Notes: generated from the sequence alone by a model not told the origin. A stretch of 25,117 bases of DNA from Chara braunii (GCA_003427395.1 BFEA01000426.1:332765-357881); one strand, 5' to 3'; positions 1 to 9,210 are shown, counted from the stretch's first letter. Translations and numbers: made by a program.

Positions 1-47
1 CGGGTACCCCAAACTGAAGGCATCCCTTGTCTGACAGGGTGGATGCT

Positions 48-75
48 AGTGGTGCTGATAAGAGCGGGCAACACT
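48..75 (-). repeat. Hairpin-module fragment of the GGGACG element
   Basis: The plus strand reads AGTGGTGCTGATAAGAGC, the same motif seen at 2138-2165 and 14945-14970 and, in variant form, at 11508-11541. AGTG (48-51) can pair with CACT (72-75) around the conserved loop TGATAAGAGC. Only this module is present; the GGGACGCTGG part is absent. Strand is assigned relative to the A-tailed orientation of the other copies. Confidence 0.5.
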
Positions 76-503
76 GTGACAGTTCTTTTTGAAATTCTGA
101 CAAACATCATTGTTTCTCTGGTAGCTGAACTATAGCATACAGAGGAAGTATGGGATCTGCATCTGCAGCTGTAGCATATGCCTTTATAATTATGGAGAAG
201 ACACTGCACCTGGCTTTTAGTCTGGAAAAAAAAAAAAAAAAAGCTACAAGTGACCATCACTATTCTGCCTCTCCCCTGTATAGCCTTAGGGCTAGTGGTA
301 GGTTCTGAAAAGAAAGATACCTTCCATGACATGGCAGAATGCCAGTTAAAAGATATGTGAGGTGAGAGAAAAATATATGGCTGTCGCCGATGAAGAGAAG
401 GCAGCATTTTAGAATACATGGAAAATAAATAACTAAAAACACGACCCCAGAAATGGGAGAACCCCGGGCAGAAAAGGGGAGGACAAAAAACCGAAAAAAA
501 AGA

Positions 504-950
504 GGGTTGAGAAACGGCTTTTTGTGCCATGCCAAACTTCCAGGTATTCTCATTTGCTTGAGGAGAGCATCAGCTTGCTTCACTTCAAATCTATTTTCCT
601 CTTTTTTTTAAAGAAGAAAAAAGAGAGTTCAATTTTTTATTTTTTTCAAGGGAAAAAAAAGGGTTGAGTGATGGCTTTTTTGTGCCATGCAATATTTACA
701 AGATTTACATTCGCTTGAGCAGAGCATCAATTTGCTTTACTTCAAATCTTTTTTCTTTTTTAAAGTTTTTTCCGAGGGAAAAAGAAAGGAGAGTTTTTTT
801 TTTTTGTTTTTTTTTTTGAGGAAGGGAAAAAAAAAAAGGTTGGGTGATGGCTCTTTGTGCCACGTCATATTTACCGGTATTCCCATTTGCGTGAGTAGAG
901 CATCAGCTTGCTTTATCTCAAGCCTAACCTCCTCTTGAAACGCACTTTCC
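504..950. repeat. Three diverged tandem copies of a ~100-bp segment
   Basis: Copies begin near 504 (gggttgag), 661 (gggttgagtgatgg) and 838 (ggttgggtgatgg), spaced 157 and 177 bp. Each has a run of A before it and a pyrimidine tract after it. Shared blocks include tttgtgcca and gagcatcagcttgctt. Read on the minus strand, copies 1 and 3 encode similar peptides containing KQADALL and QM-IP, while copy 2 is broken by a stop. This suggests a decayed coding repeat, but I do not recognise the peptide. Confidence 0.6.
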
Positions 951-1034
951 ACGTCAAAAGATTCGCTATCTGAGAAAATCCAACGTCAAACCAAAAAAAG
1001 GAAAAAAAGAAGGAAGAGAAAAAGAGAAAACGCA

Positions 1035-1035
1035 N
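1035..1035. other. Ambiguous base (N)
   Basis: A single n within cgcanggaag shows that this is an unfinished consensus. It adjoins A-rich sequence that is hard to assemble. Confidence 0.99.
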
Positions 1036-1069
1036 GGAAGCAATATTGATTGATCAATGACAGATGTAA

Positions 1070-1160
1070 GGGACGCTGGACCCGTTTTCCAGCAGGTGCA
1101 GCTCCCCACCAATAGAATGGAGCCCCCGGAAGGATTAAAAAAAAAAAAGAAAAAAAAAAG
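1070..1160 (+). mobile_element. GGGACG element, A-tailed copy
   Basis: Starts GGGACGCTGGACCCG, followed by TTTCCAGCAGGTGCAGCTCC, CCACC-AATAGA-TGGAGC and an A-rich tail (1139-1160). GCTGGA can pair with TCCAGC around a 7-nt loop, and GCTCC with GGAGC. The A-rich tail suggests RNA-mediated insertion. No target-site duplication is evident. No tRNA-type A and B boxes are visible, so this is not an ordinary tRNA-derived SINE. Confidence 0.7.
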
Positions 1161-1512
1161 GGATACCGGGTGGGTTGAGTTCAGTTCGGATACAATACTC
1201 AGAATACTGTGCTAGAGTTTGGTTCAGATGTGGACAGTGGAGGGGTAATATTAGGGATGTAACACATGAAGGGAATCAATCATGTGGAGGGGAAAGGGGG
1301 GGCATGCTTGATTCCTGTCTTCAGGGGGTCAATGATAGGAATACAAAAGATAATCCACATCTGGATATAGCAGGGCAGTTAATCCCCTCGTAAGAGGGCA
1401 ATCAATGCTACCCCCCGTTCTTCATTGCATCAATGTACTCTCATATGACACATTCACACTGATGCATGGTACGACATCTTCGAAGTACGAAATCTCCACA
1501 TATCATTTTACA

Positions 1513-1610
1513 GGGACGCTGGACCCGATTTCCAGCTGATATCATATCATTGTATAGGGACGTTGGACCCCATTTCCAGCAGGTGCAGCTCCCCACCAAC
1601 AGATGGAACC
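1513..1610 (+). mobile_element. GGGACG element with duplicated head
   Basis: A partial head (GGGACGCTGGACCCGATTTC) at 1513 is followed 44 bp later by a fuller copy at 1557 that runs to AGATGGAACC. Both heads follow related AT-rich leaders (atatcattttaca and atatcattgtata). The 44-bp spacing nearly matches the 43-bp period of the array at 19512-19855, so the head plus leader has been duplicated in tandem at two places. There is no A-tail here: an inverted-repeat element begins immediately downstream. Confidence 0.65.
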
Positions 1611-1621
1611 TTCAACGCTGG

Positions 1622-1843
1622 GCCCCACGTAAACCACCAGTACTTGGCCCAGCTATCGATGCCGAGCCTGGAATGCCCCTGCGCGCCAATATTGGCCGAA
1701 GCGCCGGGGTACCGTTTCAAACTTTTTTTGGCTGGCATTTCCAGCCATTGTGGTCCGGTACCCCGAAGCCCTAAAGGCGCGGCGCGTTAACGGGAAAGCG
1801 CCATGGCCGATAGCTGGGCCAAGTACTGGTGGTTTAACGGGGC
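1622..1843. mobile_element. 222-bp inverted-repeat element (MITE-like foldback)
   Basis: The first ~37 bp (1622-1658) and the last ~36 bp (1808-1843) are inverted repeats sharing the core AAACCACCAGTACTTGGCCC and AGCTATCG; they differ near the outer end. Inner arms CGGGGTACCG (1705-1714) and CGGTACCCCG (1756-1765) also pair, around a central TGGCTGG/CCAGCCA hairpin. TGG flanks both sides (1619-1621, 1844-1846) and could be a 3-bp target duplication. There is no coding capacity. Long terminal inverted repeats and small size fit a non-autonomous DNA transposon; the superfamily is not determined. Confidence 0.75.
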
Positions 1844-1884
1844 TGGTCTTATCACATCGTTAAGTGGGTTTCCCACATACGAAG

Positions 1885-1971
1885 TTTTTTTTTTTTTTTT
1901 TTTTTTATAAAGAAGGAGAAGACAGCTTATGAAAAAGAACAAAAAAAAGACTTTTTTTTTTTTTTTTTTTT
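1885..1971. repeat. Two poly(T) tracts
   Basis: T22 (1885-1906) and T20 (1952-1971) are separated by ~45 bp of purine-rich sequence. Read on the minus strand these are A-tails, so they may mark the 3' ends of minus-strand retroposons. The bodies of such insertions are not recognised. Confidence 0.6.
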
Positions 1972-2047
1972 ACACCTAGCCTTGGCTTAGTGGAGGAAGC
2001 GGTAAGACTGTCCTCCTCCAGTAGAGCCACCCCTCGTTGCGGCAATC

Positions 2048-2088
2048 TTTTGGTGGGGAGCGTCACCTGCTGGAAAACGGGTGCAGCA
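2048..2088 (-). mobile_element. GGGACG element, diverged minus-strand copy
   Basis: The plus strand has TTTTGGTGGGGAGCGTCACC followed by TGCTGGAAAACGGGTGCAGCA, the complement of the family core. The head is mutated (GCTGCACCC instead of GCTGGACCC), which weakens the first stem. The poly(T) at 1952-1971 lies on the side where a minus-strand A-tail would be expected, but ~75 bp away. Confidence 0.6.
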
Positions 2089-2137
2089 TTCAAAAGAATC
2101 ACATCAAGAGACTATGAGAAAAGCCCCCAACAGTGTT

Positions 2138-2233
2138 AGTGGTGCTGATACGAGCAGACACCACTACCACCCAGGAGACTGCTCCATCTATTGGTGGGGA
2201 GCATCACCTGCTGTAAAGCGGGTCCAGCGTCCC
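2138..2233 (-). mobile_element. GGGACG element, both hairpin regions present
   Basis: In minus orientation this copy reads GGGACGCTGGACCCG, then AGCAGGTGATGCTCCCCACC, AATAGATGGAGC, and a second hairpin (2138-2165) in which AGTGGTG pairs with CACCACT around the ATAAGAGC-type loop (here ATACGAGC). It is one of two copies that join the GGGACG head to the GATAAGAGC hairpin, so it helps define an element of at least ~95 bp. The first stem is slightly damaged (TACAGC instead of TCCAGC). It lies just beyond the 3' end of LINE A, in the same orientation. Confidence 0.7.
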
Positions 2234-2313
2234 ATGTACATCAGATCAATCAGGGAGTGTATTCCTGCCAGCATTGATTGCCCTGGGGTACAGGGGATTG
2301 ACTGAGCAGGATG

Positions 2314-2500
2314 TTTATTTGGGGGCGGGGGGGGAGACCTCTTCACCTTGAAAACGGCGCCGAATACTATCATTCTCATGCTGGTTCATCCCTCCCCCAG
2401 AGATACCTGGGGTGCCGAAACTTGCAGACTAACAGCTGTTAGCCTGCACCTTGTTTTTTCTATCCCTACTTTCATCCATCCCTCCCATACCATTCTAAGT
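2314..2500 (-). other. LINE A: putative 3' UTR with two stem-loops
   Basis: Downstream of the coding end the minus strand carries a perfect 14-bp palindrome CTAACAGCTGTTAG (2429-2442), within a longer near-palindrome, and a hairpin CCCCAG-GTATCT-CTGGGG (2395-2412). An AATAAA follows (2314-2319). Structured 3' ends are recognised by the reverse transcriptase in some LINE clades. That role here is inference. Confidence 0.45.
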
Positions 2501-2526
2501 GGGGGGGGGGGGGGGGGGGGGGGGGG
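2501..2526 (+). repeat. G26 homopolymer
   Basis: Twenty-six consecutive G on the plus strand lie at the end of the LINE A coding part, where the minus frame encodes polyproline. The run could form G-quadruplex structure. Its length is unreliable in short-read assemblies. Confidence 0.85.
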
Positions 2527-2534
2527 AAGGGGTC

Positions 2535-2946
2535 AGGAAACTCTTGGGCGGGTCTCATTGGGATAGCTGTGTCTATCGTTATCCAGTCATTGAAAAGTAA
2601 CCGGTAGTCCCTTTCTAATCCCTCCCCTGTTGCCTGTCCTCCTTTCCATTCCACTCTTCCTATCCTTCCCCCTTTATCCCCCCCCAGCCAGCTTGAGCTG
2701 AAATTCTGGATTTTTTTGTTGGATCTCACTTCTTGAGAGTAATGTCTGTATCTGAGCTTTGACTGTTTCCCATTTCGCCGTGATTTCTGTCTGGATCTGT
2801 TGTTTAATACTGTCCATGAATTCCAGACCTTCTAGCCTTACTCGTTCCATCTCATAGGTACAGCGCCGTCGCCAAAGAGCCCAAAGCACTGCCCTACGTC
2901 CTAATTTGAACATATTATTGGTAAAATCGTCCAACCCTTCATTGGT
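2535..2946 (-). pseudogene. LINE A: C-terminal module
   Basis: The frame continues with RRAVLWALWRRRCTYEMERV and a coiled-coil-like stretch (IKQQIQTEITAKWETVKAQI). Near 2680 a G-run changes the frame, after which the other frame reads GLERDYRLLFNDWITIDTAI and MRPAQEFPD. The same ending recurs at 12590-12742 (RDYRLVFRDWKVVDP, LRPAAEFPD) and 9245-9311 (RDYRLIFNNW). Three copies in different places show it is a genuine conserved C-terminus. I do not recognise it as a named domain. Confidence 0.7.
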
Positions 2947-3654
2947 TCATATTTCACAGAGCAGGGCTTTCCAATCCCACGGCCATGGGGTTTGCGTTCC
3001 TAATTGATCCCAGATTCTGTCCCACCATCTCCATAGCCAAATTGCACCTGGGTACTGAAGGAATATGTGCTCAATAGTCTCGGGTCTTTTCCGGGCCGGA
3101 AACGCTTCCATGCACAGTCTGCACCAGGGCAGGGCTTTCCCCATTTGCTCCAGACGGGTTCTGTCTATCAGCCAGTTGTTGGTCGGAAGGCAACGGTGCT
3201 CGATCTGCCATTGCAACGAGGCGAATTTTGCAGGTTTTTCTTTTGCCATTCTAAACCATTTCATTTTTTTCAGGTCATCCTTGCTTATATTCAGTTGCCT
3301 CATCCAACGCTCCTCCGCCCTATTCCGCAGGTTAAATCTCGGTTTGAGAAGCCTATAGGTCGCCTTGACCGTTAGGCTGTACAGGGATTTTGTGGTTTTC
3401 CTACCCTTCCTTGTAGGTGTTGACCATGTCCATTCTGCCAGATCTAAGGCCAGTTGGTGAACTGGGACATGCGGGAGGTAGGCTACCAATTGTTCTTTTT
3501 CGTGAAGCACCCTGATTCTGAATAGTTCTTCTTTGTGATATATTATTGTTTCTTCTGGTTCCGTCTTTTGAATCTCGTTGTTCCGTTTCACTTGGTAGAG
3601 ATTCAACTTCACGGTTCCGTTAGTATCATGTTGCACGATCTTACCCACCTCCCC
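2947..3654 (-). pseudogene. LINE A: zinc-knuckle (zf-RVT-like) region
   Basis: About 235 codons in the same frame as the reverse transcriptase. Near the end is WQIEHRCLPTNNWL, then CRLC, ETIEHIFLQYP and a Trp-rich stretch, the pattern of the zinc-binding reverse transcriptase C-terminal region (CxxC...H...C). The last Cys is replaced by Tyr (LQYP instead of LxCP), so metal binding may be lost. TGA at 2947-2949 separates it from the next block in frame. Confidence 0.8.
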
Positions 3655-5844
3655 TCAACGATCGTTGATTGCCACCCAGTCCGATTCTTGCAGGTCGTGG
3701 CCTTTCCTAAGAATCCTCCACCAGTCGAGGGGGACCTTTTCTATTAGAGCCTCTAAGGCCTCCTCCAATTTGTGGCAGTAACGTAGTTTTTCTCTGAGCT
3801 GCCCCGGGTTGACCCACTCTCTATTATTTGTGTCCCATATGTCTTTGATCCGAGTTACTCCCTGCTTAACCCAGCTCCGCCAAGGGGCGTATCCGCAGTG
3901 GAGGGTTTGTCCCTTCGAGTCCACCACCCATCTGTTCCCAAAGAGGTGTTGCCGGGCGACCTCTTCCCATCTTTCAGGTGGGGTTTTGTCCGGAAGGGGG
4001 AGGCTCCTCCATGTACTCAGCAGGGCAGGCCAGAAAGGGTCATTCCTCAGGTCCTCCCTTGCTGCTTGTCTGGGAGAGCCAGGAAGGAGGGTGCCTTGCT
4101 GTGATTTTTTTTTGGGGATGGGCCATCCTCTGTTCTCCAGCCACATTAGAGGGTTGCATTTTGCCGCTGTTTGTGGTGCCAGTCGGGCAATCTGTTCCAA
4201 AGTCAGCCCTCTCCATGGGGTTTCTGGGCTGAAAAGGAGCCTTTTGAGCCACTGCAGAGCTAATACCTTGATTTGTATTGTGGGGTCTATGATGCCCAGC
4301 CCTCCTCTCGATTTCGGTTGGATGATGAATTGCCATGCCACCCTGCTTATGACACCCTGGTACTCGTGGTTTCCTCGCCACAGGAAGGCGGCTATTTGAC
4401 GTTGCAAGGGGCGAAGGGCACTCTTATCTAATGCCCAAATGGTTGATTTATACCACAGGGTAACCAGAACAACGTTGTTGATTATTAGCACGCGACCGAA
4501 AAAGGATGTCTGTTTGTCTTGCCATTGTGTCATCTTTTCCAAGGGGGGTTTGGAGATCCATTCGTTATTTGCAGATGGTTTGCCGTCGGCCGACATTATA
4601 ACCCCTAAGACCCTGATGGGGGCTTCCTGGGGAAGCCATTTGAGCTTGGGTAGCTCCGGGGGTCTCACCCCTTGGTGGTGTATCCACCATCCTTGGGTCT
4701 TGTTTCCCGAATTTACCTTCATGTCAGATAATCTGCAAAAAAGGTCCATCATGTACTGGATTCCGGTCATCGCCTCCCTTGAAGCATCGACCATGACGGT
4801 CAGGTCATCAGCAAAGAGAGAGCACACCGGGATCGCGTCCTGCGGTATTGAGAATACTTGGATTCTCTTGATGTCTTTGTGTGTTCTCAGATTAGCGGCT
4901 AAAGCCTCCATGACAATGACAAAAAGGTAAGGGGCTATTGGATCTCCTTGTCTGACGGACCTTTGGAGTTCGATAGGTGGGGCTAGATTACCATTTACCA
5001 TAACTCTGTTCGTCGCGTTCTTATGCAGGATCCTTACCCATCGCCTAAAACACGACCCAAAATTGAGTTTTTCGAGACACGTTTCCAGGAACAACCAATC
5101 CACATGGTCGTATGCTTTTTCAAAGTCAATGAAAATGATAGTCGCGTTGTGTTTAGACTATCTTGTGAGCTTAATCATTTCGTTGACCAAGAGTATGTTA
5201 TCTTGGATGTTCCTGCCTGGGATGAACCCAGTCTGATCTGGGTGTATAATCAGCGTCATCACCGGTACCAGCCGGTTCACCAGAGCTTTCACTATTAGCT
5301 TATAGACCACTGTGAGTAGCGTGATAGGCGTGTAGTTTCTGATATTGTTTTTGTCCCCTTTTTTATAGAGAAGGGTTAGTACTCCTTGGCTCGCTATTTC
5401 CCCTGTCTGGCCTGTTTCCCAGACCTCGTGGTAGTAGTCCATGAGGTCTTGTGAAATGCTTGACCACAGAGTCTCCCAGAATTCCTTGGGCATTCCATCT
5501 ATGCCCGGGGTTTTGTCTTCTTCCATTTGCATTAAAGTTGTCCATATCTCTTCTTTTGACAGGGGTCTGTCCAAATCTTCTCTTTGCCGGCCTGCGAGGG
5601 TTTGGTTCAAGGGTTGAAGAAAAGTCTCTATTTCCCCCGTACGCGGTGCCGAAGCTAGGTTTCCACATTCTGATCTGAACAGGTTTTGGCAGAAATCCCT
5701 AACTATGTTTGTGCAGGCTGTCGTCGACGTATGTAAGGGTCCTTGATTGCATTTAGGATCTTTCAGGGCTTCAATGACTGTTCTACCTGTCCTGACTTTG
5801 GCCTTTCTGAAAAAATTGCCTCCATTGCCCCTTCCGTGTTGTGC
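3655..5844 (-). pseudogene. LINE A: reverse transcriptase and following domain
   Basis: The frame shows the expected LINE reverse transcriptase blocks in order: KTPGIDGMPKEFW, LLYKKGDKNNIRNYTPITLL, HPDQTGFIPGRNIQDN, FIDFEKAYDHVDW (first catalytic Asp), RQGDPIAPYLF, and LFADDLTVMV with the catalytic FADD at 4804-4815. PKSRGGLGIIDP follows, as in plant LINEs. All catalytic residues are present. The only break inside is TAG at 5158-5160, between GRNIQDN and FIDFEKAYD; the frame reads on directly. The frame ends at TGA 3655-3657 and resumes two codons later. The upstream part (5611-5844), with QNLF and FFRKAK blocks, belongs to the same frame. Enzyme role: target-primed reverse transcription of LINE RNA at a nicked chromosomal site. 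Confidence 0.9.
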
Positions 5845-6137
5845 CTAGAGAGCTTCCTTCGGATTCTGGCCCCTCGCCATCGGCGTTCCATGTAGCCTAG
5901 GATGCAAGTTTCCAGGTCTTGGATGGCGTTGGCAATTGCAGTTTGTTGCTCAACGTCAGTTGTGCCATCTTCCCCTTGTTGCAATTGTTGGAGTTGGTGT
6001 TGTAGGTTCACCTCCTCAGCGTGGCGTTGCTTTGCAAGAAGCTTTGAGTATTCATTGCACTTGCGGCCCAAAAATTGCCAGTGTAGGTCGTTGTTGAACC
6101 ATACAATGGGGTTACTAACCTGGTTCCTCTGATCCTG
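5810..6137 (-). pseudogene. LINE A: linker between endonuclease and reverse transcriptase
   Basis: A Gln-rich, charged stretch (NLQHQLQQLQQGED) is followed by RRWRGARIRRKLSRHNTEGA, the counterpart of the conserved basic segment before the reverse transcriptase of L1-type elements. It is in frame with the endonuclease remnant. The frame changes at a run of six T on the minus strand (5810-5815): before it the frame reads EAIF, after it FRKAKVRTGR in the reverse transcriptase frame. Loss of one T from a T7 run would explain the shift; a sequencing error is equally possible. Confidence 0.75.
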
Positions 6138-6497
6138 TCAGAAGGACCAGACATCCTTGAGATATGTTTGGAAACATTTCATTTTGAGGAGGGATGTGTT
6201 GAGTTTATAAAAGCCCTTGCCTTGGTTTGGTTTCTTTCTAAAGGCAAATATGGCTATACACATCGCATGATCCAAACCCGGGTATGGGCTTCGAGGGAAT
6301 ACCTCTGCTATTTGGAGAGCCCCTTGTATCTCCTCCGAGGCCAAGATCAGATCAATGCGGGATTTGAAGTTTTTCTCCTCGCTATTTCTACCAAAGCATG
6401 TAAAACGTCTGTCTGTAGGAGAGACTATGAACAACATACTGGGGCCAATTCCCGGCTTCCTCTCCAAAAGCTCCAATTTGTTCATGGGGAGCAGCAC
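6138..6497 (-). pseudogene. LINE A: C-terminal part of endonuclease domain
   Basis: The frame contains PTDRRFTCFGRN, then SRIDLILAS and PGLDHAMCIAIF, which match the end of LINE AP-endonuclease domains. The histidine of LDH is in the position of the catalytic SDH histidine. The N-terminal half, with the metal-binding GDFN motif, is not recognisable upstream, so the endonuclease would be inactive. The frame ends at TGA (6138-6140) but continues in the same frame into the linker, so the TGA is an internal stop. The upstream limit is not a true start codon. Confidence 0.8.
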
Positions 6498-6507
6498 GTG
6501 CTGGGAA
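6485..6507 (-). repeat. GGGACG element fragment at the 5' end of LINE A
   Basis: The plus strand reads TGGGGAGCAGCACGTGCTGG then GAA, the complement of the subtype seen at 11962-12042 (CCCAGCACGTGCTGCTCCCC). It lies at the LINE truncation point, in the same orientation as LINE A. It overlaps the first codons of the recognised endonuclease remnant, so the LINE-to-repeat boundary is uncertain. Confidence 0.5.
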
Positions 6508-8460
6508 GATTACAAAGAACATTGATGGTAATTGATGATGATTGTGAGAAGACCGAAGTCATCACCTAGCTCCAATTGAGAAATATTTCAGAAGAAGCTA
6601 CGAAGAAGCTACAAAGACGCCGTGAGGATTCATGAACCACCCCACACGCTACTTTTACCAAACCCTACATTCCAAGAGACGTTATTGCCTCACTGAAACC
6701 AAACTTAACTGGCATGTTCACACTACCAGTTATAAACCTGGGCTCACACGCCCAACATGCTAGGCAACAGGGCAGCGCGACTTACCCAAGCTAGGTGATT
6801 CAATTCCATTTTCTCCTATAAATATTATCCGACCATCATTATCCTGACGGCGGCCCACGCGCAGCGTTGACTGTTACCGCCGCGAAGCGGCCACTGAGTG
6901 TCTTCCACCCTCGACGAATCCCCAGAACTCTCTAGCAGGTCTCAAGCTTATGAGTTAACAAGTTACAGAGCAAATGCCCAACATCGATCAGCGTTGTTTT
7001 GGCATCGGCTAACCTAGACCACTACATTTGCAACTTCCTTTGGCATCGGTTGAACCTCTACCGCCCCTGAAATCCTGAGTCCAGTGTGTGTGGCCTTTAA
7101 GAGAAAGAGGGACAGGGGGGGCTCTGGGGCGCACCAAGGTCCCTCCCCTTCTTCCTCAGTGGTGTGTCGTGAGAAGAAAATTGAGGTGTGAGACTCACAA
7201 CAAGGAGATCGGTAATGAGTCTAACGACTAGTATGGGCTCAGCTTGTACCCGCCCGAGAGGCAACCGGGTGTTAACAGGGGGTGCTTCAGCACAACACTT
7301 CGGCGAGGGACAACGCATGTTGGGGGAAGGGGTTAATGGAAGGGCTTGGGGGGAACGCGGTACCACCCATGGCTGACACCTCGTATTGTCCAAATCAAAG
7401 ACCAAGACCACCATCGTTATAAGCTTTGAAAATCTCAACCGCACGAACCCTGCAGGAACACTTTCATATTTTCCTATCATGCTTTCCCCTCATTTCTTGA
7501 CGAAAATAACTGAGTATCCATCCTCTTCGAAAATACTAAGCAACCATTCTACCGCTTGAATAATAGACGAGTATGGTAAAGTTGTCTTTTTCCACAATAC
7601 TCGAACTGAAGGTCTTCATAATCATCTCATCAGGGCAACGAAGCTTAAAATGCAAGTCTTTTGGAAGAGTCCATAGCATTCGGTTGTGGTTTTGATACAA
7701 CTCTACTCATACGCACCGAAGGATCGAAAAAAGATGACATATTCACCACCAATTTTCAACATTCTTATGCTTTGGAATGGACTACGTCCTCCCCAACTGC
7801 CCTTGTTTATTGAATGACACCACATTTTCATTGATAATCTTTTTCTCCATCAATCCCACCTTGTCGAATCCCATATTCTTGGTGACCAAAGCATCCATCC
7901 CCTTCTGAAAAATATTCGGAGAGCACGCACGAGTATCCCCTACATTGTGGTTAATAGAACACGCCAGTAGCCCGTTCAAGCATTTCTTCAATATTACTAC
8001 GGCTAATATAGCTTCCTTTGAAAAAGTTAAATATGGGTATCCAAATCCTTAACAAGCATCTCTGTGCATCTTCATTTGAAACCAAAAAAAAATACTAGTA
8101 TCCTTTTGAACACTGGTTCGTTCTTCAGAAGTACTACCCCTCAGCTTCCCAAGATTGTGACAAAAACTTTGATAGAGAACTTTCTTACTTCTTTTTTCAA
8201 GTTTCGAAACCCAATTACCATTGTTGAACCTAAACGACACATGGTCACCACATCTTGGTAGATGAAGTATTTTACATGCACATCCAAAATCTTTCTATCA
8301 TGCAGAGCTCCGAAAGTTGTGAAACATATCTTCCACAAATTTATTCTTAACCTAGACTACTCTAAGCTTCCAACAAATAATATGTTGCATTGTTTGTCTA
8401 ATTGATAACTATTAACTTCCTAACAATCCAGACACATATATTGAATCCTCTTCTATAAAA
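6508..8460. other. No recognisable gene
   Basis: There is no convincing long coding frame, RNA gene or transposon. A TATAAATA at 6817-6824 is followed by a GC-rich stretch (about 6848-6893) and could be a promoter, but no gene start is seen downstream. Open frames at 7097-7480 and 7782-7991 (minus) resemble no family I know. From about 7480 onward the sequence is AT-rich, and minus-strand frames are interrupted every 30-60 codons. A decayed coding region is possible but not shown. Confidence 0.5.
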
Positions 8461-8468
8461 CGGTCGAA

Positions 8469-8813
8469 TCAAAAGGCATGTGTATCGTCACCCTTCCTGG
8501 AGCACTTCTTTTTAACAACAGGAGCTACCTTCGCTCTTAATGTGGACCGACTTTCTTTCTTACAAAAACACCTAACACAGTTATATAACTGAATAAGTCT
8601 ATCCTGCAACTGAGAATAAAGTTTTTTGCATACCAAAGGGTTCCTCAATAGGTTCACCAATTCGATATTTTGTTTCTCGAACCTAGAGCAGTATCTAGAG
8701 ACTTTTTCAACAAGCAGAGTTACCCCCGGTGCTAGCTCCCTCCTGCAGTGTCGGAGGAGCTCGGTCTCACTCTCTATCTTCACCATTGAGGATCCATAGC
8801 ATCTCTTTACCAC
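8469..8813 (-). CDS. Unrecognised open frame (hypothetical or remnant)
   Basis: A 114-codon frame encodes a basic, Cys-containing protein with a possible helical stretch (RFEKQNIELVNLLRN) and a Lys/Arg-rich C-terminus. No motif is recognisable. Its first third overlaps the first copy of a 140-bp tandem duplication (8702 onward). It may be an exon of a host gene or a chance frame. Confidence 0.2.
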   Translation of the reverse strand: MVKRCYGSSMVKIESETELLRHCRRELAPGVTLLVEKVSRYCSRFEKQNIELVNLLRNPLVCKKLYSQLQDRLIQLYNCVRCFCKKESRSTLRAKVAPVVKKKCSRKGDDTHAF

Positions 8814-8971
8814 TTTCCATTTTTCAATAAAGCAGTGTTTGCTTTTTCAACAAGCAGAGTTACCCCCGGTGCTAGCTCCCTCCTGCAGTGTCGGAGGAGC
8901 TCAGTCTCACTCTCTATCTTCACCATTGAGGATCCATAGTTTCTCTTTAGCACTTTCCATTTTCAATAAAG
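8702..8971. repeat. Tandem duplication, period 140 bp
   Basis: The segment beginning ctttttcaacaagcagagtt at 8702 recurs at 8842. About 130 bp is nearly identical, with a few substitutions (for example tagcatctct versus tagtttctct). The high identity points to a recent event. Confidence 0.85.
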
Positions 8972-9004
8972 ACATCTCCTCCCATGCATCTAATAATCAT
9001 TGTC

Positions 9005-9210
9005 TCAACGTGCTTTCGGTAGCAAACATCCAAGATTAAGGCTCGTTGAAATAACTGCTATGAATGACGCAAAAGTACTACTAGACCTGGCTTGTTGTAT
9101 ATCCTTCACTCGATCATTCCGCTTCTCCTCCCGTCCTTCTAGTTTTTGCTCATGTTTCCCTGGCCTTTTCTTCTCCCGTTCAAGTCGTCTTCCACAAGCC
9201 GAAATTAAAT
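9005..9210 (-). CDS. Short charged open stretch, possible coiled coil
   Basis: The minus strand reads RRLEREKKRPGKHEQKLEGR then EEKRNDRVKDIQQARSS, a highly charged helix-like composition without stops for about 60 codons. No start, splice sites or known domain can be assigned. It could be part of a decayed exon or of a gag-like protein. Confidence 0.2.

Larger units (their letters stand above)
2314..6507 (-). mobile_element. LINE A: 5'-truncated non-LTR retrotransposon, L1-type
   Basis: This is one collinear element on the minus strand: end of an AP-type endonuclease, linker, reverse transcriptase, zinc-knuckle region, C-terminal module and 3' tail. Order and motifs fit ORF2 of plant L1-like LINEs. 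It is 5'-truncated near 6490-6507, where a fragment of the GGGACG element begins. The reading frame is broken by four stops (6138-6140 TGA, 5158-5160 TAG, 3655-3657 TGA, 2947-2949 TGA) and by frameshifts in a T-run (5810-5815) and a G-run near 2680. It is inactive but relatively young. An AATAAA on the minus strand (2314-2319) may mark the 3' end; no long A-tail is visible there, so the 3' boundary is approximate. Confidence 0.85.

Noticed and set aside
2138-2233. Hammerhead ribozyme in the GGGACG element (CTGATAAG and GGAAAC blocks, GTC near the end).
   Set aside because: The essential CUGAUGA core reads CTGATAA in most copies, and no stem II can be drawn between the blocks with the right spacing.
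4040-4930. Plus-strand open frames of 100-196 codons over the LINE.
   Set aside because: They are antisense shadows of the LINE A reverse transcriptase, which carries the recognisable motifs.
3655-5610. A variant genetic code in which TAG and TGA are read through in the LINE.
   Set aside because: LINE B has its stops at other positions and sense codons where LINE A has TAG, so decay is simpler.
6817-6900. Promoter (TATAAATA followed by a GC-rich region).
   Set aside because: No gene, start codon context or splice pattern follows, so it is mentioned only in the regional note.
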